A model generated the notes under the pieces. The model was not told the DNA's origin, searched no databases, and was given only the letters and a program-made list of their open reading frames with translations. A stretch of 64,000 bases of DNA from Panagrolaimus kolymaensis (lineage: Eukaryota; Nematoda; Chromadorea; Rhabditida; Panagrolaimidae). The translations under genes and the position numbers were made by a program. Positions 1 through 13,619 of this stretch are shown here, piece by piece. The stretch covers positions 434,001 to 498,000 of the forward strand of contig JAJQJQ010000021.1 of assembly GCA_028622995.1 (NCBI GenBank), in the 5' to 3' direction. How positions within the stretch are numbered: position 1 is the first letter of the stretch; each line of letters begins with the position of its first letter.

Positions 1-985
1 TTCGAGAAGAAAATTATAGGCAAATTATTTGATTTTTTTTTTGACTCAAGAAAGACAGTAAAAAAAATAAGTATCGAAGCAAAACGTTTACTCATACCCC
101 AGAAAAAAAAGGAGGAAGGAGGAGAAGCAAAAAAATTAATGAATCTGTATTTTTTTGAAAAAAAAAATTCGTTGAGTTTTCTTTCAACAAACAAAAAAAG
201 GTTAAACAAATCTCTTCCGGAAACGAAAACAAAAACTTTTGAACTTTTTTTTTGGTGTCGATAAAAAATGAGAAAAGGCAACAAAAAAATGTAATGGTTT
301 TTTTTTCTTCGTATGGCTTTTGCCATTTATTATTTTATATTTTTTTGTATAAATTTTTAAAAAGCGAAACCAAACAAAGCGAACGACGACGACGAATAAA
401 TTAAGAAAAAGAAAGAAAAAAAAGTGTGCAAAATGAGTTTTTCACAATTTTTTTGTTTGTTCGTTTGTTTGTGGAAAATTGGTTTTTAACTATGGCGCCG
501 ATCATCAGAAGCAAACAACAACAACCAAGGAAATAAATTTATTTTGTAATGGAATTAAGAAGAAACAAAAAATGTTTTTTGGGATTGTGTACACAATATT
601 TTTGCCAACCAAAAAAAAGTTTTTGTGGTTCTTTTTATTTTCAAAGGAAGGAGAGCAACGACGACGAAAACATAGGAAAAAAACTGTGAATAATTTTTCT
701 TCTTCACTTTTTCGATAGAAAGTAAGAAAGCTTTAAAAATATTTATAAACAAAAAAATAAAATAGAAATGAAGATGAGCCCTTCTTCTTCTTCCGGAAAA
801 AAATAAAAACAAGCAAAAGCAATAGTAAAAAATTTTTTGAAGGATTTTGATCCGAATTTTTGATAAGCATGCATGGTTGGTTGCTGGCCTGGTAGAAGCA
901 GTCACCAAAAAGAGCCAAAAAAATGGAAAAGAAAATTAAATTTTTGCAAAGAAAAACTTTATTATTAAAAAAAATATTTTTTCAG
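1..985 (+). other. Intron of the ARP2 gene, 5' part outside the window
   Basis: This stretch ends in a T-rich tract and TTCAG at 981-985, directly before the first ARP2 exon. It is very rich in A and T runs and holds no exon I can recognise on either strand. The open frames inside it are short, low-complexity translations of A/T runs. One AACTG motif occurs near 685, but the dense array of that motif starts only after the gene. Confidence 0.7.
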
Positions 986-1275
986 AAGTTTAAAATCCGT
1001 ATTGAAGCCCCTCCACGCCGCCGACATTTAGTTTTCACGGGTGGCGCAGTTTTTGCTCATCTCATGCGTGACCGTGATTCGGTAAGGTTTAAAAAAAGTT
1101 TTTTTATGGTAACAAAATTTTTGTTTACCTAATTTTTTACCCTTGAAATTTTTTTTGTTGTTGAATTAATTTTATTTGCATTTATTTATTTATTTTGCAG
1201 GACTTTTGGATTTCTAAAGCTGAATATGAAGAAAAAGGCATTCAACATTGTATGGCTCGATTGGGATATCATTAA
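986..1275 (+). CDS. arp2: Actin-related protein 2 (ARP2/3 complex subunit), last two exons
   Basis: Two exons are joined in phase 0: 986-1081 and 1201-1275, ending in TAA. The intron is 1082-1200, with donor GTAAGG and acceptor TTTTGCAG. The first exon encodes [20 protein letters not shown] and then [11 protein letters not shown]. The second begins [13 protein letters not shown] and ends ARLGYH. This matches the C-terminus of ARP2, where the KIRIEDPPRRKHMVF-LGGA block and the FW-x4-EY-EKG block are family hallmarks. Conventional actins end in KCF instead. ARP2 is one of the two actin-like subunits that start branched filaments in the ARP2/3 complex at the cell cortex. Only the last 56 codons are here; the rest lies left of the window. 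The family assignment is firm. The gene symbol follows the family, since the species is unknown. Confidence 0.93.
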
Positions 1276-4200
1276 ATAATTAAAAAGTGGCTCGCTCATT
1301 ATTTTTTTAACTGCCTGCCCACATGATGATTGATTTTAAATATTCCTTCACAGCTTGCTGCTTATTTATTTTATAATTTTTTTAAATATCTTTTCTTCTT
1401 TTTTTGGTTATTTATTTATTTTTTATTTTAATTCTATCATTGTCGTCAAATCAAATCAATCCTTTTATTTTTTATTAAAAATTTTTCTTCGATTCTTTAA
1501 TGCATTTTTTTGAAGATATTTATTTTAAAATAACAAAAAAAATTTAAAACAAAACAAAAAATGCGAAAATTCTTTTTGTGATTTTCTTTTATGGTTTCAA
1601 CGGCCAAAAAAATAAAAGCTCCGCCCTTTTTTTTCTTCAAAAATAAGAAGCAAAAAAATGCGAAGAAATAAAACAGTGCCTCTCTATTTATTTTTTTTTC
1701 GGTGGTTCAAAAAAATATTCTTTGTTTGCTGCTACCATAAAATAAATAAAAGCCGCGACAACGAAAAGTTAGTTATGCCATGGCCTTTTTTTTAATTGGA
1801 AGTGGAGGTGGTGACTTTGAAAAAAAAATTTAAATAGCATCTTTCTTTTTTTCGTTTTTGTTTTGTTTGTTCGTTTATTTTTTCATTTAACGCTTCTTCT
1901 TTCTCTCATCAGAATTTTTGTTTTGTAAAAGTTTTTTTTTCTTCTGAATTTTTGTGGCCTTAATTCTTATTTATATTTTCCATTCTTTTTTTAAAATTTT
2001 TTTATTGTCTGTCTGTTATTTATTTTTTTGTTTATAAAATTATTTAAACTGGATTGGGGTTTATCAGTGTTAAACTGGTATCAATGGAAATTAAAATACT
2101 AAAAAAAACTGGAGCAAAATTTTTTGAGATAAAAAAACTGGATTAGTTTGTTACTTTTTGTACAAAAAATTTTTTTGCGACTTTTTGTCTCGAATAAGGA
2201 CATTGAAAAAAAAAAACTGACGTGGAAGGGTAAAATTAAAATATTTTTGCATTTTTATAAAACTGAGTATCATATTATATGCAGCTTTTGGTAGTTTAAG
2301 AATGGCAAATTTTCTCGCTTATTTCCAAACTTCAAAGTTCCTTTTTTTGCAAAACTGAATTAGATGAATACTTTGTGAAAGCTCCAAATTTTCTTAAAAA
2401 ATTAGAAATTAGATAAAAAGTAAACTGCGATGAGTTTTGAGTGACCAATCGTTATAAAAATATTTTATTCAACTTTCCAACAAAAAAACTGTGAAATTTG
2501 AGTGACGGGTACAAAGCAGCGCCACCTTGACTGACAACCATAAATTCATCTACCTTCTTTTTCCCTTCATCATCAACAACAAAAAAAGAAATGAAACATT
2601 CATGATAAATTTAAGATAAGCAGCAGCACATTTTTTCAACCCAAAAAATGCTGAAAAGAGGCTCAAAATGACAAACAAAAATTTTTTTTCAAAAATAACC
2701 CAACTAAAAAAAATCATTCAGCAGCTTCTGTGTTTTTTTTTCTTTGTATCTTCGCTTTAATCAACAAAAAAAGCAGGCAGAGTTAATGAAGAAAAAAAGT
2801 AAGTAAGCGAACGAAAGGAGAGGCATGACCACCAAAAAGAAATGTAGCGGCTTTTATACTTTAGACTTCTTTTTTTTTCTTCCATCACCAAAAAAATCTT
2901 TTTGATGAGAGAGAGTGAAAATAAAATAAAATATGATTGTTTTTTTATATATATTTTATTTTATTTTTCGACCATCGAATTTTTTCTTTTTTCTTTTTTT
3001 TAACTTGTATGAAATGGGAGTGATAAGGATATGGACGACCCATCATATATTCATAGGACATAAATAGAGGATGGAAAAATAATGTTAAAGTTTTAGGGTT
3101 GTTTTTAAATTGTTTTTCTCTTTATTTATTTTTTTGTTAAATTTTGTTTTTGGATTTGATTTTTTTAATGATTATTTTTGGATGGATGACCATTATTTGT
3201 TAGAGAAAGGGAAAAATATTTTATTTTATTGAGAAAACTGTGAAGATTTCAAGTGCGCGACTTTTAAATGTAAAATTTTTAAAATTAAAATTTAAATGTA
3301 TTTTTCTATAAACTTTTCAAAAAAAAATATTTTAGAAACTGAACTAATAAATATTCTTTCCTTTTTATAATATTATTGTATTTTGGAATGATCCAATCTT
3401 CTATTTATCATTTTTTTAATTACTGGTAGTTTTAATTTTTATTTATTTTTTAAAGCAAAACTGTGTTGACGATTATTAGGTTTAGAATACTTCATAAAAA
3501 AGTTTTATAATCTTTATAAAATTCGAATTTTTTCTTAAAACTGGGTGCTTGATTTTTTTTTATTTAACCCATTTTTTAAATAGTTTTATGGAATTCCGAT
3601 TTTCGAATCATTAAAACTGTCAGCGGAAAAATAAGCTTTTCTCTTTTTAATTTGTAGCTTTAAACTGAAATTTTTATTAAAAAGCCATTGTATTTGTTTC
3701 TTTAATTTTTTTGATCTCTAAATCTGAAACTTTGTTTCATCCATTAAAAAAAATTTCTGAAAAATTCTTTACATTCCAATTTTTCTTCTTCTTGATTTTA
3801 TTATCTAAAAACAAAGGCGTTCCTTTCATCATTTTTTTGTCACTGAACTGCATCATAAAATATTTTAAATGCTTAACATTTATTCATTTATGCCTCTCTT
3901 TAAAACTGTCAGCTTGCTTTGATGCTTTTTTATAAACACGCATCTTCAAATATTTTTTTTTATTTTTACAATAACAAGCCAAAAAATTTTTTATTTGTTT
4001 TTTACACCTCACCAAAAAAACATGTCTTTTATAGTAAGGCCACCCATAAAAAAAAGTCATCAAGTGAAGAAGAAGAAAAAAGTGTGAAAGAAAATCAAAT
4101 CAAAAACTCATAAAAAAAACTTTTTCAAAGAAATCTTAAAAAAAGATGTTCTTTATACTTTCACCTTTTCTCCTCCCACATAGAGACACGCTTTTTTTAA

Positions 4201-6764
4201 TTCTAAAATTTTTTTAAAAAATAAATAACTTTCGTTTTTAAGGAAAAGAGCATCAAAACTGAATATGATAGTTATTTTGATTCGTTCGAAAGAAAAATAA
4301 GTTTGTTTTCGTCGTCGGTCGACGACTTCCAAAAAATAAATTGAATAACCCCACGGTTTTCATAGTTTTTTTCTAAGTTTATTTTTTGATAAGAAAAAAA
4401 GTTGTTTCATTCAAAATCAAAAAAAAAACATATTATTTTTCTTGCGGTGTCAGCAAAGCTTTTTTAATTTTTAATGAACTTTATAACTTCAAAAGATTCA
4501 CACCGCATTTCGCGGGTGGCGAAGAAGAAAAGCTGATGATTATTACTTTTTTTAAAGTTGTTTGTTGTTGATTTAAAAAAATTTTATACAATCAATCACT
4601 TTGAAGAAGAAAAAATTGCGTATTTTTTTCTTTGGTATTTAAAGTTTAGAAATAAATGGTTTTAGAGGGTCAAAACTGTCGCTCATTGTTTGACACCGAA
4701 TGAGGAAATTTTGGGTAGTTTAAAAGATTCCGTGGAGCACATTTAAATTTATCATTAACTTTATTTTTTTTTTAATGGCTTCCTCGCCTTCCTATTACTT
4801 GATTGGTTTTATAAACTGGGAATAATTTCTTGTTATTCAAAAAATGGGTATGAGTTTAAAGAAAACAAAAAATCATTCTAATTAAAGAGAAAAAAACTAC
4901 GTGTATTTTTATAGCAAAAAATAATTTATTTTAAGTTAAATTATTTACCCAAATAATTATTTATTTAAAAAAACTGGGGATTCTTGAGTTTTTGTGATAA
5001 ATAAAATTTTTAAAAAATCATTCAAATTAATATGCATTTATAAAATGTCACCGCCTCCGGATATCGTAGTTTTACTATTTATTTTTTATAAACTGTTGAG
5101 TATTACGTGACATTTAAACTTTGTAGTAATTTTTGAATAAATAAAACTGAAAATATTCGTGTTCATCATATTATTGGTTCGTAACTGAAATGTGGACGGT
5201 TTTTTGATTATTATTTTATTTAGCTCTCTTTTCTTTATGATAAACTGCGCGTCGTTTTAGAAATTTGGAAGATTTGCTTAAGTTTCTTTTTTTTTCAAGA
5301 TAATACATATGGAAAAGAAAAAATAACTGTTAAGACAAAAAAATAATAGGATTTTAATAAAACTGCGTTAAGCATCTTTATAATTTTTTTGTTCTAAATT
5401 AAAAAAATAAAATCATAAAAAACTGTTTAATGCCAAATTTTTTTTTTTTTAAATAATTAGATAAATATCAAAAAATAACTGAAATATAGAAATAATAGTA
5501 GAGAGATAAATTAAAAGATTGCTTTTTAAAAAAGTTTTGGTTATCAAAAGACAGGAGATGAACTTAAGATGATTATCTTTTTATAGAATAATACACAGGA
5601 AAAAAATAACTGTTAAGACAAAAATCATTTAATTTTAATTTTTTTTAAAAACTGCGCAGAGCTTTGCGCATATTTTTTGGTTTTGAAATGATTTATTTAA
5701 TTTATTATGTTTTCTTTAAATCCAAAATTATTCACTTAAAGAAAACTGCCAACTCTCATATTTTTCTTAGATAGATATAAATTTAAAAAACTAAAATCTA
5801 TGATTTAAAATTATATCGAATAATTTTTTATTAAAAAACTAAAATTAATTGGTATTCTTTAATTTTAAGCAAGCTATAAACTGTTACCTGGAAGGTTGTC
5901 AAAATTTGAATAATAGCTTATTAAAACTGCCTGTATTCGTTGATCTTCACAGAATCTAAGCTTTTTTCGATTCCATTTTAAAATTTTTGAGAGAAATAAA
6001 CTGGCAATTAGTTAGCTCGGCGGCTATCGATAAAATTTTGTTAAACGTACGTGATAATTTATTTTTCCAATCGAACAATTCTGTTTTGTTTGTTTCAAAA
6101 CTGTAAAAACCTACTTTCAGAAAAATTTAGTATTTAAAACTGCCTTCTTTCCATGTTTGTTCTTTAAATTGCTCCCTGTAATTATCGCCTTTTTTTAAGG
6201 AACCTCAAATTTTAATTTTGGGTTTTTCGAAGATTTATTACTTCTTCTTTTTTTTCTGCGCGTGTCTGTAATTTAGGAAGAAGAAAAAAACTTAAGTTGT
6301 TTAATTTATTTTACTTTTTTCCTTTTTTCTTATTTTTGGCTTCCATAAAATAAATAAAATATGGGCTTTGTCGAAAAATGGAAGGCATCTTTTCGATTGC
6401 AGCGTGCGTTTATGCATATTTTTTGTTTGAGGAACAAAGTTGCCAATTAAAATTTTTTTATTATAAAGTTGGGGGAAGGAAAAAAGGAACGGCAATAAAC
6501 AAAATACTTTTTATTTTACAATTAAATTGAAGATTTGTGTTCATAATGGCAAAAAAAAAATAAACATTTTTGTTATTATTTTGATTTTGTCTGAGAAAGT
6601 TTAATAAAAATATTAAAAAAACTGTGAGTTTCTGTTTTTTTACTATTCTTCGTGACATCGATGTTATTTAACCCAAAAACATTTTAAAATTAAACTGTGT
6701 CATCTCTTTTTCCATTTTTTTTAAAATTCTTTTGTATTACTAAGGCTCTTTTAAAAAAAAGCTA

Positions 6765-7148
6765 ACAAGGGAACCTTTTTGGGTGTGAGATCGCTGGGGA
6801 AAATTCACCTAGCCCATCATGTAGTACTCATATATTTAAGACGTTTGGGAGAATATGGCTTCCCCCAGAGGGAGAGAAAAAAAGATATGTATTTATGAAG
6901 GTACGAATTAACTATATTTAACTCAACTTTTCTTTCGTTTGTTTGATATTTTGGCGTTTTGTTCTGCGAAAAATCGAAAGAAAAAGTTGAGTTAAATATA
7001 GTTAATTCGTACCTTCATTAATTCATATCTTTTTTTCTCTCCCTCTGGGGGAAGCCATATTCTCCCAAACGTCTTAAATATATGAGTACTACATGATGGG
7101 CTAGGTGAATTTTCCCCAGCGATCTCACACCCAAAAAGGTTCCCTTGT
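6765..7148. repeat. Near-perfect 173-bp inverted repeat (fold-back element)
   Basis: The left arm is 6765-6937 and the right arm 6975-7148, with a 37-base loop. The arms are reverse complements with about two mismatches and one single-base gap. They are richer in GC than the surroundings: both carry the block GGGTGTGAGATCGCTGGGG or its complement. The outermost bases are ACAAGGGAACC at left and GGTTCCCTTGT at right. I see no convincing target-site duplication. It may be a fold-back transposon remnant or a hairpin-RNA source. The open frame on the minus strand at 6992-7204 only reflects this repeat. Confidence 0.9.
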
Positions 7149-10100
7149 AAGTCAAAATATTTAATTTTATAAAGAAAATAAACTGCAGCAAGCGTGTTTG
7201 TCACGGTATTTTTTGTTTAGTTTTCTTTACTTTAGCGCATTCAAAAAAAACTGAAACTTTTCATTTACTTTTCTTACAAATTTTTTATATTTATTTTTTG
7301 TGTTTATTTAATATTTAATAAGCACATAATAATAATTTTTATTCTATCTTTATTTTTAAACTGCTTTGCTGTTTTTTCATGTTATGGAAACTATTAGGTT
7401 CCTTCGTGAACAAACTACTTTTTTCAATTAATCGTGAAAAATTTTTTTTTAAAAAAACTGATTCATCTTGGTTTTAGAAGGTTAAAAAATTTTTAAAAAG
7501 TTTTTAAACTGATGAAGTTTTTTCCATTCATAATTTCCTTCTATTGTTTCCATTAAAAATTTTTTTTGATGAAATGCAATAAATTAAAATAATTTAAAAT
7601 TGCTTTGTAAAAATCGTTCCTTAACAATAATTAGCTGACTCTCTCTTTTATTCATATTTTGGTAATAAAACTGAATTCATTCGTGGTTCTTAATTTGAAG
7701 AAAAAAAAAACTGTTGATTCTTGATTTTGGCGGTGACAAATACGCCCAAACATTTTTAAAAAACTGTCTTGCGATAAAAATTTGGCATTTTTTAGAAACT
7801 TGAAACGATTATTTCATCATTATCTTTCTTTCTTCACTCATTAAAACATTCTTCTTTATATCCAAATCAAAAAAGAAGTCACAATTTTTTTATATCCAAA
7901 AAAAACAGAAAAGCGAAAGAAAGAAAAAAAATGATTGAATATAAAAAAAAGATGGACGACGACGCTCGTCAAACATCTGCCGGGTTCAAAACAAAACAAA
8001 AAAAAAATATAAATAAGGATGATTGAAAGAAGGAAAGCAGCTATCGCGAATAAAAAAAAATGAAGGAAAAAACTGAGAAAAGAAAAACAAATTATAAGCT
8101 TTTTTTACGGATAAATAAATGCTCTCAACCTCTCTCTTTTTTCCTATGTTTCTAACTGCCTTTTATTTTTGGGGTTGCCTTTCCTTATTTTTTTGACTTT
8201 TTGAATTTTCTCAAAAAGGAAAGGTCAAGCAACAACAACAATCTCATTCACAGAAGTGAAAGAAAGAAAAACGGGCTAATGAGTGTCATTTATTCCATGT
8301 TTGGTTTGGCTTGATTGAAGTGGATTTAAAATAATTGGCTATTCTATTGCGAGAAGGATGGGATTTGGTTTAAAACTGCACAAGACTATTAATATTTGAT
8401 TTTGCTACTTCTTCTTTCATTTTTTTATTTATCGGAAAAACTGTTATCTTTGCCGCGGTTGCTGCTGACTGCATTTATTAAAATATTTATGAAAATCACA
8501 AAATTGTTTGATTCTTTAAAAAAAACTTTTCTTAAAATATTAACTGTCGATCTTTAAATTTTAGCGTAAGGTTTCGTTTCGTCTAAATTCGGAAATCCTT
8601 TTGAAGAACACAATTTTTAATTTGTTTTTTATATTTAACACTTTTTATACGATTAAAAAACTGCGTTGAGGTTATTTGAAGGCTTTGATTTAAAAAATTC
8701 ACTTTTTAACTGAAATTTGATTTACAGAGAGAATTCAAGAAGAAATTTACTCATTTTTAAAATATATTATATTCTTTCTTTTTCGATTGAATAAATCCAC
8801 CAAAATTTGTTTAGATTTAAAAACTGTTCTTGACGCTCGTAGATTGTTTTTTTAAATTTTTAAAATAATTTAATAAACTGAAATTATTTTTTTACGTTTA
8901 TATGGAAAATTTAAATTAAAAACTGTTTCATGTTTTATAATTCCAATTTTGAAAACATAACTTAAAACTTAGGACTTTAACTATAAAACAAACCAAGCTT
9001 TTTTTAGGTGATAGTAATTTTAATTTTCGATTAAAATTTAAATGTGATATTTTAAAAAAACTGCAATGGTACTTGGATGGTTTTGTTTTACAATATTTAA
9101 CTTTTAACTGGGAACTATTAAATGTATTTGTAACAAAAATAATTTTTAACTGTCTATCAATTTTTACAAAACTTTTTTCATTTCATCAAACAAGTTCACC
9201 CAAATTTATTAAGGCTTTTAAAATGTTTGTTGAAAATTATGTATAAATTATTATTAAAAACTTTCGTTATTTTTTTAAACATTTTTTTATAAAATAAACT
9301 GTAATAGTTGGTTATTTATTTATTTCATTTCACCATCAAACATAAAATAAAAAAACTGTTTCGTCAGTACATAATGAATATATTAAACTTAAAGCTTTAA
9401 TAACTCTAGTAATTAGAAATTTGGGGAGGGAATCTGCCTTTTTTTTGCTAAATTTAGTTCAAAGCTAAACATTTTTTATTTATTGTAAAAAAATTTATTT
9501 AATAATATTTAACAAATTTTGTTTTCTTAAATCAACTTTTTTTTTAAATATTTTAGCTGTCCTTTTCATTTTTATAAAAAAGAATTTTCTTTTATTATTT
9601 GATTTTTCGATCAACAGACAAGCTAGCAAGCAAGCCTCTTACATAATTTTTTTGTGTCGGCTTTGACTTTCTTCTTTTTTTCAAAAAAGGAAATCATTCA
9701 TTTATTTTATTTTTGAATTTTGTTTCGTTCGTTTCATCAGCTGTTTTTCATTTTTATTTTTGGTTGTCTTTATTTTAGTCGTTTTTCTTCTTTTTTTTAT
9801 GTAAAAAAACATACATACAAAAAAATGAAATAAACGGAAGCTTCTTTTTTTCCTATGTATTTTTTTTGCTCCCGCCTTCGTTGTTTTGTACATATTTTTT
9901 TTATATCATTTTTATTTTATTTCGATTGAAACAAGAAACACAACAAGCACAACAAAAAAAAATCTATCATGCATGAATCATTTTTTTCTTTCTTTCTCTC
10001 CTGCTGTTTTTTTATTTTTTTTTCATTGAAACAAGCTTACGTTGATTTTCTAAAGTATTATTTTTTTTAATGTTAAAACTGAAATAAACATTTCTTGTTT

Positions 10101-13100
10101 TTTAAATTCAAATTCTTAATTCAAGACTCTTAAAATATTTTTTTGCAATTTATTCTTTAGGAAAAACGATTTTATTTAAATTATCTAACTTTTTGTGTTT
10201 CTGCAAAAAAAAAAAAAATTTTTCACAAATTTTTGGAAAAAATCGTTTTTGATATTAAAAAAACTGCATTCCTTCAAAATCTCTCTTTTTTATCGATCGA
10301 TAGTAAAGTCACGATGCTTTTATGCCATATTTTATTAAACTGATTTATTTAAGAACAAGAAATGATAAATTCTCCAACAAAACCAAAAAAAAGTGTCAGC
10401 CTTTCTGAAGAGAATTATATATATTTTTTTCATAAATATTTAAACTGTCAATTTTGTTTTTTTGAGATTATTTTAGTCGTTTTTATTTTATAACTGACTT
10501 CTTCATTTGGAGAAGAATATTTGTAAACTGAACTTCAACCCATTTCTAATATTTTATATCTTTTTATCGCGCCGCGTTACAAAAGCCAAGGTAATATAAA
10601 TTTTTTGAAAAAAATAAAACTGAGCTTTTTTGAGTTTATAGCTTTTATTATTAACTGAGATATTTCTTCCGTTTTTTTACATCCCATTTTTTATTTTATT
10701 TTAAGCCTTTCCTAATTTTAGCAACACACAAATTCGAAATAAAAAACCATTCTTTTTTCTTTCATTGTTTATTTTTTTTCACCACTGTAAAACATAAAGT
10801 TGCGATGAAGCTTTCTTTCCTTTTATTTCCGATCCAAAGCCTCTCTTCATTCCTTTGTCTTTTTTTTATACAAACAAATGAAAATACTTTTGTATTGAGT
10901 TTTGTAACTGTTTTCTTTATCTCATCAAAAAACTGATTTTTACCAAGCAAGATAGGTAAACGGATAAAAAAAAACAAAGAAGATAGAGAGAAAAAGGAAG
11001 AATTTTAGTTTAAAAAAAATAACTGTCATCATCATTTTTGTCAGAGGAAAGTGTGTGTGTAACTGTATTCGCAACAAATAGTCGGATGCTTTTTTTATTT
11101 TCTATTTTAACTGAATAAATTTATTATTCTGTTTTTTTTTTTGGGGACAATGAGAGAATTAATCTACTATTTTCTCTTTAACTTTTGTGTCTTAAAAAAA
11201 TATCTTCAAACTTTTATGATTCTTTTATGATTATGGATGGCAGTGGCAAAGGCTGCTTTATGGCTGCAACAAGCATAGCCAATGTTGATTTTGTTATTGA
11301 TGGAGTTATCGATAAATAGATAGACAGAGGAGACCCATCCTTTTGTTTGCTATCGTGTTTGTATATAGAAAGACCTACATACTACCCTCTCTCTCTCTTT
11401 TATGGATGGATGAATTCACGTATTTTTGTTTAAATCACAAAAATATACTCAAAAAAAGGGAAGCAAGCCGCCGCCGCCACTGCCTCAACAACAGCAATCA
11501 CTAACTAAAAAGCAAGCAAAGAAAAGCATCTTGCGCAAGAAATAAAGAAAAAAGACAACAAATACCGATTGGCGCCATCCTCCATCACATCCATCTCTCA
11601 TTGTCGTCGTCTGCTCTTTTTTTTCTCTCTATTTTTTTCAAGCTATTTTAGTTAGTTATTATTTGTTACTCGCATCACTCGCGCTTAAGCTTTTTTTTTT
11701 TTTGCTGATTTTTTTCTAACTAACTTTGTTGCTTGTATAAAATTTTTTTTTGTCATTGACTGACTTGACTTGGTTTTAAATTTTGAAGAATAAAAAAATC
11801 ATCCTCTTCATCATTTTTTAAAATTTTTTCTATATATTTTTTTCGATGAAGCAAGCAAACAATCAAGCAGGACGACGACAAAAAATAAAATAAGAGAGAA
11901 ACTTTTTTAACTGACTGGGTTGATGCTGCTTGCTTTCTCATATTTTTTGTACCGTTTTTAAATTTTTTTTAAATCGATTTTATCTTCCATTTTTTTTTTG
12001 CTTGCAAAAAAAGACTTGGGACATCTTAAAAAAATAATTCTTGAAGAAAATGATTTTATTTTTTTGTTGGATTATCAGACACTACTGAAGGTACTGGTTC
12101 TTCCATTCTTATTTTTTTTGTTGCAAAAATTTGTTCTTGAGCAACAAAAAAATAATAAAAAGAATGGTGGTGGTTTCTTCTTTTTTCAACTTCTTGTTGT
12201 TGCCTGTCTTATTCGTTTTGGCCATTTTTGCTAGTATTCAAGATAAATAAAAAACTGTGGAACGGGTCTTATTACGGTTACCGGTTACCTCTAAAAATGG
12301 TGACACGGCACGAAAAGATAAAAAATAACTGTAATCATTATTCCCTTTATGAATACATACCTCCAAATAAAATTTTTTTTCAAACTGTCTTCAATATTCT
12401 CATTATTATTTTTTTTTTCTTAAAACATAAACTGCATAATTCAATTACGATAACATATTTTTCTCTTTTTTTAAACCCTCATAAAACTGGAAGCATTTTT
12501 AAATTTTTTTTTACAAAACTTTTTTAACCTTATTTCTTTTTCCTCTCTTGTTGACTCACTTTTCTCACTAATAAGAGACTGACAACACTCTTGTTGTTCG
12601 ATTAGCAATTTTCATTTTTTTTCTTACGTCGTATGTAAAGTAAAGTGTCTCGGCCAAAAAAAAGTTTTTCTTATTAACTATCTGCGCGAATATTCTCTTG
12701 TAACCCTCAAGTTTTTGGTTATCGCGAGCTAACTTACATACTTTTTTTTCCTCAAATATTTTTTTCCGTTTTCTAAGCTTACTAGGTTTAAATGGGTTTT
12801 TTTTTAAACTGTGAAAGTTGGAAATTTTGGTAATGTATTATCATAAAAACTGAAGTAACAGGCTGGGTGAGATTTAAAGCACAGTAAAAATATTTCAGAA
12901 ATTTTAATGAATTTTGGGGGAAGAATAAAAAAACTGAGTCTTAGTTAACATAAGTATTTGTTTCCATTTTTTAAAACAACTTCCGCATCGAATTTCTTGA
13001 ACCCTAATAATTTTAAACTGTCTTCATTTTTCTTGATATTACTCTATTTTTTCATTAATTTTTGCTATATAAAACGTTTACAAAACAATGTCCAAATTTT

Positions 13101-13558
13101 TTTAAAACTGTCTGACATTTATGTTGTATGATGATCACAAACCTTTATTAATAGTTTAATAAACTGAAGCAGCCTGTAACTTGCGGCTTGAGCTAAAAGT
13201 TATGGTAAATAACTTTTCCACGAAATTTTATTTTTTTAAATCATAAATAAACTGCATTTATTTTCCATAAAATCGGCTATAATTTTTAAAATTTTTACAA
13301 GTTTTATACCTTTTTGTAATTAAAAACTGTGAAAAGTATTACTTTTTTGTGCCCAATTTATTTTAAACTGATTTGGATTATCGAGCCCTTAATTTTTGTT
13401 ATTTTTTAATTTTTACCATTCACAAATGCAATATTAATTTATTTTTGATATTTTTTATAACTGTACCCTTTCTATCTCAGCGGTTGATATTTTTATTATT
13501 TTATAAAAACTGCCATCACTCAATTTCTTTTTCAATCTTCAATCTATGATATCATAAC

Positions 13559-13619
13559 CAGTGTTACATATTTTTTGGTTTATCGCCTCCGCCTCCGGAG
13601 GCGGAGGCGTGTAACACTG
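13559..13619. mobile_element. 61-bp hAT-like mini-element with GC palindrome
   Basis: The ends are CAGTGTTACA (13559-13568) and TGTAACACTG (13610-13619), exact 10-bp inverted repeats. Inside, 13584-13609 is a perfect 26-bp palindrome whose left half is CGCCTCCGCCTCC, a striking GC block in AT-rich DNA. The flanks are ATCATAAC at left and ATTCATAAC at right, close to a duplicated 8-bp target. Terminal CAGTG and an 8-bp target fit hAT-like MITEs, but no transposase is present. Confidence 0.6.

Noticed and set aside
6992..7204. 70-codon minus-strand frame in the fold-back
   Set aside because: It is created by one arm of the inverted repeat and has no family likeness.
11233..11319. 28-codon frame starting MDGSGKGCFMAATS
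   Set aside because: Low A/T-run content made it stand out, but it is short, has no splice partners and no known motif. Kept only as part of a motif-free island.
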